Origin: Akkermansiaceae bacterium
GTDB taxonomy: Bacteria; Verrucomicrobiota; Verrucomicrobiia; Verrucomicrobiales; Akkermansiaceae
Length of the DNA: 64,000 nucleotides
Assembly (NCBI GenBank): GCA_024233115.1
Contig: JACKQB010000007.1
Location: forward strand, 124,001 to 188,000
Direction of reading: 5' to 3'
Below, piece after piece: positions 1-8,951 of the stretch; position 1 is the first letter of the stretch, and each line of letters starts with the position of its first letter. A program made the translations under genes and the position numbers. The notes under the pieces were generated by a model. That model saw only the letters and a program-made list of their open reading frames with translations. It was not told the DNA's origin and made no database searches.

Positions 1-491
1 ATGTCCTTCTCATCGATACCGGCAAGGCCTCCTGTGATCTGGGTGCGGAGCACGTCTTCAAGTTTTCCAGCTTCACGTTCTGCCAGCGTCTCGCCGATGC
101 AGAAGATCGGCTTGAGGTTGGCAGAGAGTGCTTTTTGGATCTTGGCGTTGATGATGGCATCCGTCTCGCCGTAGAGGGTGCGTCGCTCGGAGTGGCCGAG
201 GATGACATAGCGGACGTAGAGCTCCTTGAGCATCATGGCGCTGACTTCGCCGGTGAACGCACCGGAATCCTGGTCGGACATGTTCTGGGCTGCGAGCGAG
301 ACGGCCGAGCTGGAACTCAGCGAGCCCATGGCGGCGGGTATGGAAACGAAGGGAGGGGCGATGACGACATCCACTTGGGAGGTGATGCCATCCAGCTTTC
401 CTGGTTGGCCGATGAAGGCGTTCAGGAAGTCCTCGGTTTCATGAGGTCCTTTGTTCATTTTCCAGTTAGCTGCGATAATTGGTTTGCGCAT
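1..491 (-). CDS. tpiA: Triosephosphate isomerase, 3' end beyond the window
   Basis: Cytoplasmic glycolytic enzyme that interconverts dihydroxyacetone phosphate and glyceraldehyde 3-phosphate. Reading the minus strand from the ATG at 491 gives MRKPIIAANWKMNKG, the family's N-terminal signature with the phosphate-binding Asn and Lys, and later ILGHSERR, which carries the catalytic His. About 163 codons are visible; the catalytic Glu motif and the C-terminus lie outside the left edge. It is the last visible gene of a gapA-pgk-tpiA run, 68 bp after pgk. Its leader is A/C-rich with no Shine-Dalgarno. Identity is certain; only the 3' end is missing. Confidence 0.95.
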   Translation of the reverse strand, partial: MRKPIIAANWKMNKGPHETEDFLNAFIGQPGKLDGITSQVDVVIAPPFVSIPAAMGSLSSSSAVSLAAQNMSDQDSGAFTGEVSAMMLKELYVRYVILGHSERRTLYGETDAIINAKIQKALSANLKPIFCIGETLAEREAGKLEDVLRTQITGGLAGIDEKD

Positions 492-559
492 GATTTGAGT
501 GATCGGTTAATGGTTATTGGTTATTTGAAAACAGAAACGTGTGCGTCCCCGGGGGACGG

Positions 560-1753
560 TTATATATCTGTGAGGGCGGCTACGCCGGGGAGTTCTTTGC
601 CTTCGAGAAGCTCGAGGGATGCACCGCCGCCGGTTGAAATGAAGGAGACTTTGTCGCCGAGGCCGTATTTTTTCACAGCCGTGACCGAATCGCCGCCGCC
701 GACGATGGAGAGGGCGTCGCTTAGGGCCACTGCTTCAGCCAGTGATTTGGTTCCGGCTTCAAAGGACGCCATTTCGAACACCCCCATGGGGCCGTTCCAG
801 ACGATGGTTTTCGCCTTCATCGCCTCATCACAAAATTCAGCGATCGCGGCATCACCGATGTCGAGTCCCATCCAGCCGTCGGGGATACCGTCGCCGGTGG
901 AGGATACCACCTTGGTTTCCACACCGTCTTTGAATTCCCGGGCGACACGGTTGTCGGCGGGTAGAAGGAAGCGGGTGTTCTTTTCCTCGGCGAGCCTGAG
1001 GATGTCGAGAGCCAGGTCAAGTTTATCGGCTTCCACCAAAGAATCGCCGATCGGGTGTCCCTGTGCCTTGCGGAAGGTGTAAGCCATGGCACCACCAATG
1101 ATGAAGGTGTCGGCTTTTTCGAGAAGTGCGGTGATGACCTCGATCTTATCGCTGACCTTGGCTCCCCCCATGATGACCAGGAAAGGTCTTTCGGGAGTTG
1201 CGAGTTTGTCGCAGAGGAATTCAAGCTCGCGCTCGATGAGAAATCCCATGGCGCTCTGGGAAACGTGATGGGTCACCCCTTCGGTGGAGGCGTGCGCACG
1301 GTGGGCGGAACCAAAGGCGTCGTTGACAAAAATTTCCGCGCCACCGGCAAGGATGCGTGCAAAGACGGCGTCGTTGGTTTTTTCCTCGGCGTGAAAGCGG
1401 GTGTTTTCCAGGAGAATCACTTCACCGGGCTTGAGGGCCACGCGGGCGGCTTCGGTATCTGTGCCTACACAGCTGTCGGCAAAGGTCACTTCTTTTCCTA
1501 ACAACTCAGCCAAACGCAGTGCTGCGGGGCGGAGGGAGAACTGCGGGTCAGGCTCACCTTTGGGGCGTCCGAGGTGGGAGCAGAGGGTCAGCTTGGCACC
1601 ACCGTCGAGGAGATGCTTGATGCTGGGCAGGGCGGCCACGATGCGGGTGTCATCGGTGATTTCGCCTTCGGCATTGAGGGGGACGTTAAAATCGACACGC
1701 ATCAGGACGGACTTACCGTTGACGTCGAGGTCGCGAATACTTAGTTTGGCCAT
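560..1753 (-). CDS. pgk: Phosphoglycerate kinase
   Basis: Transfers phosphate from 1,3-bisphosphoglycerate to ADP in glycolysis; cytoplasmic. The 397 residues match the usual length (about 390-400). Visible family motifs are RVDFNVPL near residue 20, CSHLGRPKG in the substrate site, ENTRFHAEE, the GGAKVSDKI hinge region, VWNGPMGVFE and GGGDSVTAV near the C-terminus (nucleotide site). The start MAKLSIRDLDV is the only sensible one. It lies between gapA and tpiA on the same strand and is separated from gapA by a terminator-like hairpin, so its expression may be partly uncoupled from gapA. Confidence 0.97.
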   Translation of the reverse strand: MAKLSIRDLDVNGKSVLMRVDFNVPLNAEGEITDDTRIVAALPSIKHLLDGGAKLTLCSHLGRPKGEPDPQFSLRPAALRLAELLGKEVTFADSCVGTDTEAARVALKPGEVILLENTRFHAEEKTNDAVFARILAGGAEIFVNDAFGSAHRAHASTEGVTHHVSQSAMGFLIERELEFLCDKLATPERPFLVIMGGAKVSDKIEVITALLEKADTFIIGGAMAYTFRKAQGHPIGDSLVEADKLDLALDILRLAEEKNTRFLLPADNRVAREFKDGVETKVVSSTGDGIPDGWMGLDIGDAAIAEFCDEAMKAKTIVWNGPMGVFEMASFEAGTKSLAEAVALSDALSIVGGGDSVTAVKKYGLGDKVSFISTGGGASLELLEGKELPGVAALTDI

Positions 1754-1780
1754 TGATTTGTCAGGTTGGGAAGGATTGAG

Positions 1781-1813
1781 AAAAAGGCGGGGAAAGTCGC
1801 CCTCCCCCGCCTT
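1781..1813 (-). terminator. Hairpin with T-run between gapA and pgk
   Basis: On the minus strand a 9-bp perfect stem AAGGCGGGG / CCCCGCCTT with a 12-nt loop is followed by TTT then CTC. It begins 18 bp after the gapA stop and ends 27 bp before the pgk start. It has the form of an intrinsic terminator or partial attenuator inside an otherwise co-oriented glycolytic gene run. Confidence 0.7.
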
Positions 1814-1831
1814 GGTTTAAATTATCGTCGA

Positions 1832-2836
1832 TTAGAGGCCGGCACCGAGCATGGCCATACCGTCCGCAGCGCGGCAGGAGTAACCCCACTCGTTGTCATA
1901 CCATGAGCAGACTTTGACGAAGTTGCCTTCGAGCACCATGGTGATGCTGGCGTCGAGGATCGAGCTGTGTGGGTTGCTGACGATGTCCTGAAGAACCAAT
2001 GGATCTTCGGAATACTCGAGAACCCCCTTCATCGGACCATCAGCAGCGGCCTTGAAGGCTGCGTTGACTTCCTCGGCGGTGGTGTTGGTCTTGAGGATGG
2101 CGGTAAAGTCAGTGAGTGAGCCGGTGGGAGTAGGCACGCGGAAGGCGCCGCCGTTCAGCTTGCCCTTCATCTCAGGGATGACCTCGCCGATCGCGCGGGC
2201 AGCTCCTGTGGAGGACGGCACGATGTTGACAGCTGCGGAGCGGGCACGACGAAGGTCGCCGTGTGGTGCGTCGAGCAGGTTCTGGTCGCCCGTGTAACTG
2301 TGAATGGTGCTCATGAAGCCTTTTTCAATCCCCCAGCTGTCGTTAAGCACTTTGACAAGGGGTGCGAGGCAGTTGGTGGTGCATGATGCATTGGAAACGA
2401 TGTGGTGTTTTGCCGCATCGTAGAGGCCGTCGTTGATACCGATACACATGGTGAGATCAGGATCTGAAGCAGGTGCGGAGATAAGCACTTTCTTGGCTCC
2501 GGCCTGGATGTGCTTGGATGCACCTTCGCGGGAACAGAAGAAGCCGGTAGACTCGAGAACGACGTCTACGTTGAGCTCTGCCCATGGGAGGGCTGCGGGG
2601 TCACGCTCAGCGGTGGCGTGAATCTTATGGCCGTCAACGACGATCGACTCATCATCATAGGTCACGCTGTAGGAAACACGACCCTGTGAGGAGTCATACT
2701 TCAGCAAGTGTGCCAGAGTCTTGTTATCGGTGAGGTCGTTAATTGCGACGACATTTTCAAGTTCGCCTCTCTCTACAAGGGCGCGCAGTACGTTGCGGCC
2801 GATGCGTCCAAATCCATTAATTGCGTAATTAGCCAT
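1832..2836 (-). CDS. gapA: Type I glyceraldehyde-3-phosphate dehydrogenase
   Basis: Oxidises glyceraldehyde 3-phosphate to 1,3-bisphosphoglycerate with NAD. The 334-residue protein starts MANYAINGFGRIGRN (Rossmann dinucleotide motif), carries an acidic residue in AINDLTD that suits NAD rather than NADP, and has the catalytic cysteine in SNASCTTNCLAP and the C-terminal WYDNEWGYS. The frame stays open upstream to 2941, but the ATG at 2836 is chosen because family homology begins there and AAGGA lies 6 bp upstream. First gene of the gapA-pgk-tpiA run; divergent from the helicase gene. Confidence 0.97.
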   Translation of the reverse strand: MANYAINGFGRIGRNVLRALVERGELENVVAINDLTDNKTLAHLLKYDSSQGRVSYSVTYDDESIVVDGHKIHATAERDPAALPWAELNVDVVLESTGFFCSREGASKHIQAGAKKVLISAPASDPDLTMCIGINDGLYDAAKHHIVSNASCTTNCLAPLVKVLNDSWGIEKGFMSTIHSYTGDQNLLDAPHGDLRRARSAAVNIVPSSTGAARAIGEVIPEMKGKLNGGAFRVPTPTGSLTDFTAILKTNTTAEEVNAAFKAAADGPMKGVLEYSEDPLVLQDIVSNPHSSILDASITMVLEGNFVKVCSWYDNEWGYSCRAADGMAMLGAGL

Positions 2837-3123
2837 GGTGTTATCCTTTTTGATTATCAGGGTTGAGCCGAGCCACAGGGGCGGCGCGGGGGCGGAGATT
2901 ATGGTTGCCAATTTCCACACGTCAACACCTGCGTGGATCATTTATTGACGTAAATGCCGCATATCTTGAGGGGGAAATGACGGCATCACCCGGTCGATCA
3001 ACTGTTTTTTAAGTTGCTTATCTGGAAAACCACGCCTAAGGCTCGCCCCCACCGCCCAGGCTAGTCATCGTGAGAGTTACGTGATATTGAGCCCAAGCGG
3101 ACATATCACCAACTATCCATACC

Positions 3124-4836
3124 ATGACTGACGTACCCTTTTCCTCCCTCGGCCTCTGTGATGAGCTGCTTGAGGCTATCCACGACCAGGGCTTTGAAAG
3201 CCCATCACCTATCCAGGCCCTCGCTATCCCGCCCATATTGGAGGGAAAGGATATCGTAGGCCTCTCTGAAACAGGCTCGGGAAAAACCGCCGCGTTCACG
3301 CTGCCGGCGCTGCAGATGATCGACACCCAGGCCGATGTCGCCCAGGTGCTCATCCTGTCGCCGACCCGTGAACTCTGTGTCCAGGTCTGTGAAGAGGTTC
3401 ATCGACTCGGAAGCCATATCAAGGGGCTGCGCGCGGTTCCGGTGTATGGCGGCACTCCCATCGACCGCCAGATCAACCAGCTTCAGCGCGGTGCCCATAT
3501 TATCGTGGGAACCCCTGGCCGACTGCTTGACCACCTGCGCCGGAAAACACTGAAGCCCGCCACCATCAAGCTGGCCATCCTCGACGAGGCTGACCGCATG
3601 CTCGATATGGGATTCCGTGAAGACATGGAGGATTTGCTCGGCGCGATGCAGACCGACCACCAGACGCTCTTTTTCTCTGCCACCATGAACAAACAGGTGC
3701 AGAAGCTGATCCAGAAATTCGGCAACAACCCGGAAGAGATCTCGATCCACGGGGAAACCAAAACCGTCTCCACCGTCACCCAGACGTATTACGAGGTGCG
3801 CAGTCGATCCAAAGTCGAGGTGCTCACCCGCTTGCTCGATATGGACAACCCGCGGCTGGCGGTCATTTTCTGTAATACCAAGCGCAGTGTCGACGAGTGC
3901 ACGGACGCACTGACCGCACGAGGTTATGCGGCTGACAAACTTCACGGCGACATCGGCCAGCAAGCGCGCGAGCGCACCACCAAACGGTTCCGCGAAGGAA
4001 AGTTCGACCTGCTCGTGGCCACCGACGTCGCGGCACGTGGTCTGGACATTGATGATGTGGAGGCTGTCTTCAACTACGACATTCCCCAGGACCCGGAAGA
4101 CTATGTGCACCGGATTGGCCGGACTGGCCGCGCCGGCCGCGAAGGTCGCGCGGTGAGTTTTGTTTTTGGTCGGGATATCTACCGCCTGCAAAGCATCGAG
4201 CGCTACACCAAACAGCATATCCAACGCGCCAAGATCCCGACCCAGGAAGAGGTCGAAGGGGTCAGGGCCGACCAGCTCTTTGATCTGGTGCAAGGCCGCC
4301 TGGAAAAAGAAGCCAACCACGGTTTCCGCCATTACATCGACCGTTTGCTCGACCAAGGCCACACAGCCACCGACATTGCAGCGACCCTATTTGAGCTGCT
4401 GCGCGAATCCCTCGGCCGGGAAGGTGAGGAAATCATCGAAGACCGCCCAGATTACAAACCTGAAAAGGACCGCGGCGCACGCCGTAGTCGGGAAAAGGGG
4501 GAGGATCGCGACAACCGCAGGGGAAAACGCAGCGACCGGGGAGGCGAACGTGACGGAAAACGTGGCGCCCGTGGGGGTGAGCACAAAAAAGAGGCCGGTA
4601 TGGCCACGCTCTTTGTCAGCCTTGGCAAGGCAGCCGGCGTGCGTCCGAGCGACTTGTTAGGCATGTTCTACCGCGAGGGAAAAATCCCCGACAACTCGGT
4701 GGGGCGCATCCAGCTCTTTGATCGACACTCGCTGGTGGATGTGGACGAGAAAGTCGCCGCCAAGCTCTGTGCCAATCTCTCCGATTCCAAATTGCGCAAT
4801 CAACGCTTCCGCATCGGCCCTGATCGTATGGGGTAG
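3124..4836 (+). CDS. deaD: DEAD-box ATP-dependent RNA helicase with DbpA-type C-terminal domain
   Basis: Cytoplasmic ATP-driven RNA unwinding, expected in ribosome assembly, cold adaptation or RNA turnover. The 570 residues hold the Q motif (FESPSPIQ), motif I SETGSGKT, motif Ia PTRELCVQ, DEAD, SAT, and motif VI HRIGRTGRAGREG in the first 370 residues. A strongly basic, Arg/Gly-rich linker occupies about 450-490. The last 75 residues (LFVSLGKAAGVRPSDLLG onward) match the DbpA/CsdA RNA-binding domain. The plus-strand gene diverges from gapA and is followed 27 bp later by the DUF2288 gene. The family is certain; the choice between DeaD/CsdA and another paralogue is less so. Confidence 0.93.
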   Translation: MTDVPFSSLGLCDELLEAIHDQGFESPSPIQALAIPPILEGKDIVGLSETGSGKTAAFTLPALQMIDTQADVAQVLILSPTRELCVQVCEEVHRLGSHIKGLRAVPVYGGTPIDRQINQLQRGAHIIVGTPGRLLDHLRRKTLKPATIKLAILDEADRMLDMGFREDMEDLLGAMQTDHQTLFFSATMNKQVQKLIQKFGNNPEEISIHGETKTVSTVTQTYYEVRSRSKVEVLTRLLDMDNPRLAVIFCNTKRSVDECTDALTARGYAADKLHGDIGQQARERTTKRFREGKFDLLVATDVAARGLDIDDVEAVFNYDIPQDPEDYVHRIGRTGRAGREGRAVSFVFGRDIYRLQSIERYTKQHIQRAKIPTQEEVEGVRADQLFDLVQGRLEKEANHGFRHYIDRLLDQGHTATDIAATLFELLRESLGREGEEIIEDRPDYKPEKDRGARRSREKGEDRDNRRGKRSDRGGERDGKRGARGGEHKKEAGMATLFVSLGKAAGVRPSDLLGMFYREGKIPDNSVGRIQLFDRHSLVDVDEKVAAKLCANLSDSKLRNQRFRIGPDRMG

Positions 4837-4863
4837 CAGATCATTGAAAATGGACAGTGGACC

Positions 4864-5199
4864 ATGAACAACGAAGAGATGAAATACGGTGTTATCGGTG
4901 ACGATACCCTGACCACTCCGGAGAAACTGGAAAAATACACGGGGGTGGTCGACTGGGAATACCTCAAACCACACTTTGAGTCGGGTGCCCTGATCTACGT
5001 CGACCCCTGCCTGGGTATCACCGACGTCGGTCAAGCACTGGCCGATGACGCCAAGGACCGCATCGAAGCCTGGCTGAAATCGGGTGACCTGGTCAAACCC
5101 TCCGAACTTCATGCCCAGTGGTGGCAGGAGAACCCGCAGGAGTTTACCGCATTGGTGGTGTCGCCGTTTGTGCTGATGCAGCCGGTGGGGTCGATATAA
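4864..5199 (+). CDS. DUF2288 family protein
   Basis: Small acidic soluble protein of 111 residues. The stretch VDWEYLKPHFESGALIYVD, then ALADDAKDRIEAWL and LVKPSELHAQWW, fits my recollection of the DUF2288 family found in cyanobacteria and gammaproteobacteria; function unknown. There is no signal peptide or membrane segment. It follows deaD by 27 bp on the same strand and is probably co-transcribed. The ATG at 4864 is preceded by GGACAGTGGACC, at best a weak ribosome site. Confidence 0.75.
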   Translation: MNNEEMKYGVIGDDTLTTPEKLEKYTGVVDWEYLKPHFESGALIYVDPCLGITDVGQALADDAKDRIEAWLKSGDLVKPSELHAQWWQENPQEFTALVVSPFVLMQPVGSI

Positions 5200-5281
5200 A
5201 CTCCATGTTTTAATCTCCAAATACCAAGTGTGAGCGCCGAGGCTGGCCTTCGCATGTCACTGTTACCGATCCGATTATCTT

Positions 5282-5307
5282 CAAATATCAGCACGATTTG
5301 ATATTTG
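5282..5307. repeat. Perfect 9-bp inverted repeat upstream of the carboxyltransferase gene
   Basis: CAAATATCA (5282-5290) and TGATATTTG (5299-5307) are perfect inverse complements separated by 8 nt. The repeat lies about 77 bp upstream of the ATG at 5384 and is not followed by a T-run, so it is more like an operator or mRNA hairpin than a terminator. No regulator is identified. Confidence 0.45.
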
Positions 5308-5383
5308 ATAGTCTTGACCTGCATTACTCATTAGTGAATTGTGAGTATTTTACTACGCACCTCCAACTACCCCCGATCAATCC

Positions 5384-6871
5384 ATGAAAAACGAACCTGT
5401 TATTTTCAACAATACTGTCCTGCGTGACGGTCACCAGTCACTTGCCGCGACCCGGATGAAAACCGAGCAGATGCTTGCTGCCTGTCCCATCCTCGACAGC
5501 ATGGGTTATGGGTCATTGGAAACCTGGGGTGGTGCCACCATTGATGCCGGACTTCGTTTCCTCAATGAATTTCCCTTTGACCGGCTGGACGCGCTCAAGG
5601 CCGCCTGCCCGAAGACGCCACACATGATGTTGTTGCGAGGCCAGAACATCGTGCAGTATGCCCACTTTCCCAACGACATCGTGGAGGCCTTCATCCACTG
5701 CTCGGCCAAACACGGCATGGATATCTTCCGCATCTTTGACGCCCTCAATGACCCTCGCAACATGGAGTGTGCCATCAAGGCCGCCAAGGCTGCGGGGAAA
5801 CAGGCGCATGGCGTCATCTGCTACACCACCAGCCCGGTGCACACGGTCAAGAAATTTGTCAAAATGGGAATTGAGTTAGAGAAAATGGGGGCGGACGCCA
5901 TCGTGCTCAAAGACATGGCGGGATTGATCCCGCCGGAAGCCACCAAATCCATCATCTCCGGCCTCAAGAAAACCATCAGCATTCCTGTCTGGTTTCACAC
6001 CCATGAGACCGCGGGTCTCGGCTCCGCCAGCTACCTCACCGCGATCGATGCGGGTGTGGATGCCGTCGATGTCTCCATCGCTCCGTTTGCCAATGGCACG
6101 GGCCAGCCGGACGCCTTGAGAATGCTCGCCATGCTCGACGGCCATCCACGGAAGCCGGATCTGGACACCGATCAACTCGAACAGCTTCGCCAGATTTTCA
6201 CTCCCGTTTACGAGGAATTGTCCGCGTTCACCAGCCATAAAAACGAGATCGTCGACAGCGACACCCTCCGCTACCAGGTCCCCGGCGGCATGCTCAGCAA
6301 CTTCCGCAACCAGCTCAAGGAGCAGGGTATGGAAGATAAATTCGAGGACGTCTTTGCGGAAATTCCCGTCGTCCGCGAAGCTCTCGGCTGGATCCCACTG
6401 GTCACACCCACTTCTCAAATTGTCGGTGTGCAGGCCATGCTCAACGTCAAGTTCGGTCGGTGGAAAAACTTCTCACCGCAAGCCATGGACATCGCCCTGG
6501 GATACTACGGCCAGACCCCGGCACCCGTTGACCCCGAAGTCCAGAAACTCGCTGCCAAACAAGCCAAGAAAGATCCGATCACCTGTCGGCCAGCCGACCT
6601 GAAAGAGCCCGGTATGGATGCGCTCCGTAAAGAGCTTGGGGAAAAAGGCCTCCCGACTGACGACGAACACTGTGTCATTTATGCCATGTTCCCGATGCAA
6701 CTGGAGGAATACTATAAAAAGAAAAATGCACCTGCACCGGAGCCGGCCCCTGTTGTTGAAGAGCCCGCCGCTCCCGCCAACCAGGTTGGTACCGGTACGG
6801 GAAAAACACAAAAGCTCAACCTGACGGTGAATGGTAAAACCCACCATGTGTTAGTGGAGGAAATCTCGTAA
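5384..6871 (+). CDS. Oxaloacetate decarboxylase alpha / pyruvate carboxylase subunit B-type carboxyltransferase lacking the biotinyl domain
   Basis: The first ~300 residues form the HMGL-like carboxyltransferase TIM barrel. Visible are the LRDGHQSL metal/active-site motif, the candidate carboxylated lysine in VLKDMAG and the WFHTHETAG metal-binding histidines. Residues ~310-460 are the conserved carboxylase C-terminal region (VPGGMLSNF..LKEQGM). A Pro/Ala linker (~440-475) is followed by LTVNGKTHHVLVEEIS and a stop. That last stretch is the first strand of the usual biotin-carrier module; the rest, including the AMKM biotinylation lysine, is absent and the next ~30 bases do not continue it. 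The product must use a separate biotin carrier or be inactive for biotin transfer. It would act on oxaloacetate or pyruvate, possibly at the membrane with a Na+ pump. Confidence 0.88.
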   Translation: MKNEPVIFNNTVLRDGHQSLAATRMKTEQMLAACPILDSMGYGSLETWGGATIDAGLRFLNEFPFDRLDALKAACPKTPHMMLLRGQNIVQYAHFPNDIVEAFIHCSAKHGMDIFRIFDALNDPRNMECAIKAAKAAGKQAHGVICYTTSPVHTVKKFVKMGIELEKMGADAIVLKDMAGLIPPEATKSIISGLKKTISIPVWFHTHETAGLGSASYLTAIDAGVDAVDVSIAPFANGTGQPDALRMLAMLDGHPRKPDLDTDQLEQLRQIFTPVYEELSAFTSHKNEIVDSDTLRYQVPGGMLSNFRNQLKEQGMEDKFEDVFAEIPVVREALGWIPLVTPTSQIVGVQAMLNVKFGRWKNFSPQAMDIALGYYGQTPAPVDPEVQKLAAKQAKKDPITCRPADLKEPGMDALRKELGEKGLPTDDEHCVIYAMFPMQLEEYYKKKNAPAPEPAPVVEEPAAPANQVGTGTGKTQKLNLTVNGKTHHVLVEEIS

Positions 6872-6899
6872 ACCAGGCTCCCGGCTTGCTGACACCCAT

Positions 6900-7118
6900 C
6901 TAGCCCCGGAGCGCCAACCAAAACAGCAGCAGGAGAAATCCGAGCACAAGGACGGTAACAAAGGCATAGATCGCGTATTTCATGCCACTGTCATCCACCC
7001 TGATGTGATCACTTCTACCGTGCATGTGCTGCTCGATACGATCCTCACGGGAGCGGTTGGCGCGGACCACCGTCTTGAGCTGTCCGTCTTTCCCGATGAC
7101 CAGTTTCTTGCGCGCCAT
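6900..7118 (-). CDS. Small C-terminally anchored membrane protein
   Basis: A 72-residue protein starting MARKKLVIGKDG, with a basic, charged N-terminal half and one hydrophobic segment at about residues 48-69 (YAIYAFVTVLVLGFLLLLFW) followed by ALRG. The frame extends upstream to 7196 but the ATG at 7118 gives the compact protein and has GGGAAAC nearby. It lies downstream of purH on the same strand and converges with the carboxyltransferase gene. Function unrecognised. The layout suggests a soluble basic head facing the cytoplasm and a tail anchor. Confidence 0.6.
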   Translation of the reverse strand: MARKKLVIGKDGQLKTVVRANRSREDRIEQHMHGRSDHIRVDDSGMKYAIYAFVTVLVLGFLLLLFWLALRG

Positions 7119-7223
7119 GGGACAGTTTCCCACTATTACCCGGCCGGTGGCAAGAACGGGATTGCATTTTCTTCGGTCTGACCACGACCACCCCACGACG
7201 GCCGCAGCCCGCGGGGAATTGGC

Positions 7224-8768
7224 CTAGTGCCTGAAGTGGCGGTGCCCTGTGAACACCATCGCGATACCGGCTGCGTCGGCTGCGGCGATCACTTCCTCGT
7301 CGCGGATCGAGCCACCGGGCTGGATACAGGCGGTGGCGCCGGCTTCGACAGCGGCTTGAAGGCCATCGGCAAAAGGCAACATTGCGTCGGATGCCATGAT
7401 GCTGCCTTTGAGGGAAAGACCGGCTTCGTTGGCTTTCCAGACAGCGATGCGTGAGGAATCCACCCGGCTCATCTGGCCGGCGCCGATACCGAGGGTGCGA
7501 TCCACGCCCGAGTAGACGATTGCATTGGATTTGACATGCTTGACCACACGCCAGCCAAACCGCATGGCACGGATTTCGTCTTCCGTCGGGGGACGTTTGG
7601 TCACCACCTTGCCCTCGATGTTGTCGAGACCAAGCGTCGTGTGATCACGCCCCATCACCATCAAGCCGCCCGGAGCGGAGCGGATGACAGGGTCTTTTCT
7701 GACTGCCTCCCATGCCTCGGCATTGAGTTTGATTAGACGCAGGTTTTTCTTTTTCTGAAGAATCGCCCGGGCTTCCGGCTCGAAGTCGGGCGCGATGATG
7801 ACATCGGTAAAGATGGAGGAAATAATCCGCGCGAGCCCCTCGGTGAGAGGTCGGTTGACCACGATCACACCGCCAAAGGGCGCCTGGGTATCTGTCTCGT
7901 ATGCCAGCTGCCACGCCTTGCGCAAATCATCATCGTGCTGGCCAAGGCCACACGGGTTGGTGTGCTTGAGGATCCCCACGGTCGGGCGCACAAAGTCGGT
8001 AATCAGGTCGGATGCCGCTTCAATATCCAGTATATTGGTGTAGCTCAGCTCCTTGCCCTGGAGCTGGGTGAAGACGTCGGAGAAGTTGCCGTAAAGTGCG
8101 GTGGGCTGGTGCGGATTATCACCGTAGCGCAGCTGACGGTCCAGAGGCAGGCTGATGGTGAAATGGGAGCGAGTCCCCTCGCCCGACTGTGAGAGGTAGT
8201 TGGTAATCGCGGTATCGTAGGTCGAGGTCCGGAGGAATACCTTCACCGCAAGTTCCTCGCGGAGTTTGAAGGAGGTGTCACCGTCGTGCTCGTCCATTTC
8301 GGCGAGGATGCGGTCGTAGTCGGACGGACAGGTGGCCACCGTGACGGATTTGTAATTTTTTGCCGCGCTACGCAGCATCGATGGACCGCCGATATCGATG
8401 TTTTCAATCGCCTCTTCCAAGGTAACCCCCGGTTTGGCGATGGTTTCCTCAAAGGGGTAGAGGTTGACGACCACAAGATCGATCGGCGGGATATCGTTGT
8501 CCCTGGCCTGCTTCAGATGCTCCTTGTCCTCACGCTTGTGCAGAAGGCCTCCGTGCACCTTGGGATGGAGGGTTTTGACCCGCCCCTCGAAGAGTTCAGG
8601 GGCACCGGTGAACTCGGATACATCAATCACAGTGAGTCCGGCTTCACGCAGGATCTTGGAGGTGCCACCGGTGGAGAGGAGTTCGACACCATGTTTTTCC
8701 AGACCCTTGGCAAAGTCGATCAGGCCGGATTTATCGGATACGGAGAGGAGTGCGCGTTGAATAGCCAT
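7224..8768 (-). CDS. purH: Bifunctional AICAR formyltransferase / IMP cyclohydrolase
   Basis: Catalyses the last two steps of de novo IMP synthesis in the cytoplasm. From the ATG at 8768 the protein has 514 residues, a normal length. The N-terminal ~190 residues are the MGS-like IMP cyclohydrolase domain (LLSVSDKSGLIDFAKGL, LLSTGGTSKILREAG, RVKTLHPKVHGGLL). The remainder is the formyltransferase domain with LRYGDNPHQ and KHTNPCGLG (catalytic Lys-His). The frame is open upstream to 8909, but homology begins at MAIQRALLSVSDK. No convincing Shine-Dalgarno is visible. Confidence 0.96.
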   Translation of the reverse strand: MAIQRALLSVSDKSGLIDFAKGLEKHGVELLSTGGTSKILREAGLTVIDVSEFTGAPELFEGRVKTLHPKVHGGLLHKREDKEHLKQARDNDIPPIDLVVVNLYPFEETIAKPGVTLEEAIENIDIGGPSMLRSAAKNYKSVTVATCPSDYDRILAEMDEHDGDTSFKLREELAVKVFLRTSTYDTAITNYLSQSGEGTRSHFTISLPLDRQLRYGDNPHQPTALYGNFSDVFTQLQGKELSYTNILDIEAASDLITDFVRPTVGILKHTNPCGLGQHDDDLRKAWQLAYETDTQAPFGGVIVVNRPLTEGLARIISSIFTDVIIAPDFEPEARAILQKKKNLRLIKLNAEAWEAVRKDPVIRSAPGGLMVMGRDHTTLGLDNIEGKVVTKRPPTEDEIRAMRFGWRVVKHVKSNAIVYSGVDRTLGIGAGQMSRVDSSRIAVWKANEAGLSLKGSIMASDAMLPFADGLQAAVEAGATACIQPGGSIRDEEVIAAADAAGIAMVFTGHRHFRH

Positions 8769-8951
8769 AATGAAAGGAACCGCAGGAACGGTGCCCCCCC
8801 CGCTTAGCTGCTTGTGCGGTGCTGGGCAAGCGGAATGTGCATCATCCTGGCCCCAAGGTGGCTCTGGAGGAATTTCCCGGCCCCGGCGGGAATCCGGGGC
8901 GCTTGGCACGCGGATGCATGCCGATTTTCAGCCCGTCCTGAAACAGAAACC

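Noticed and set aside
135..1082. 315-codon open frame on the plus strand
   Set aside because: It lies antisense to tpiA and pgk, whose products have clear motifs; its product shows no recognisable motif.
2837..2941. 35-codon N-terminal extension of gapA
   Set aside because: Family homology and an AAGGA site place the start at 2836.
3205..4362. 385-codon minus-strand frame across the helicase gene
   Set aside because: Shadow of deaD, which shows all DEAD-box motifs; GC-rich antisense frames are often open.
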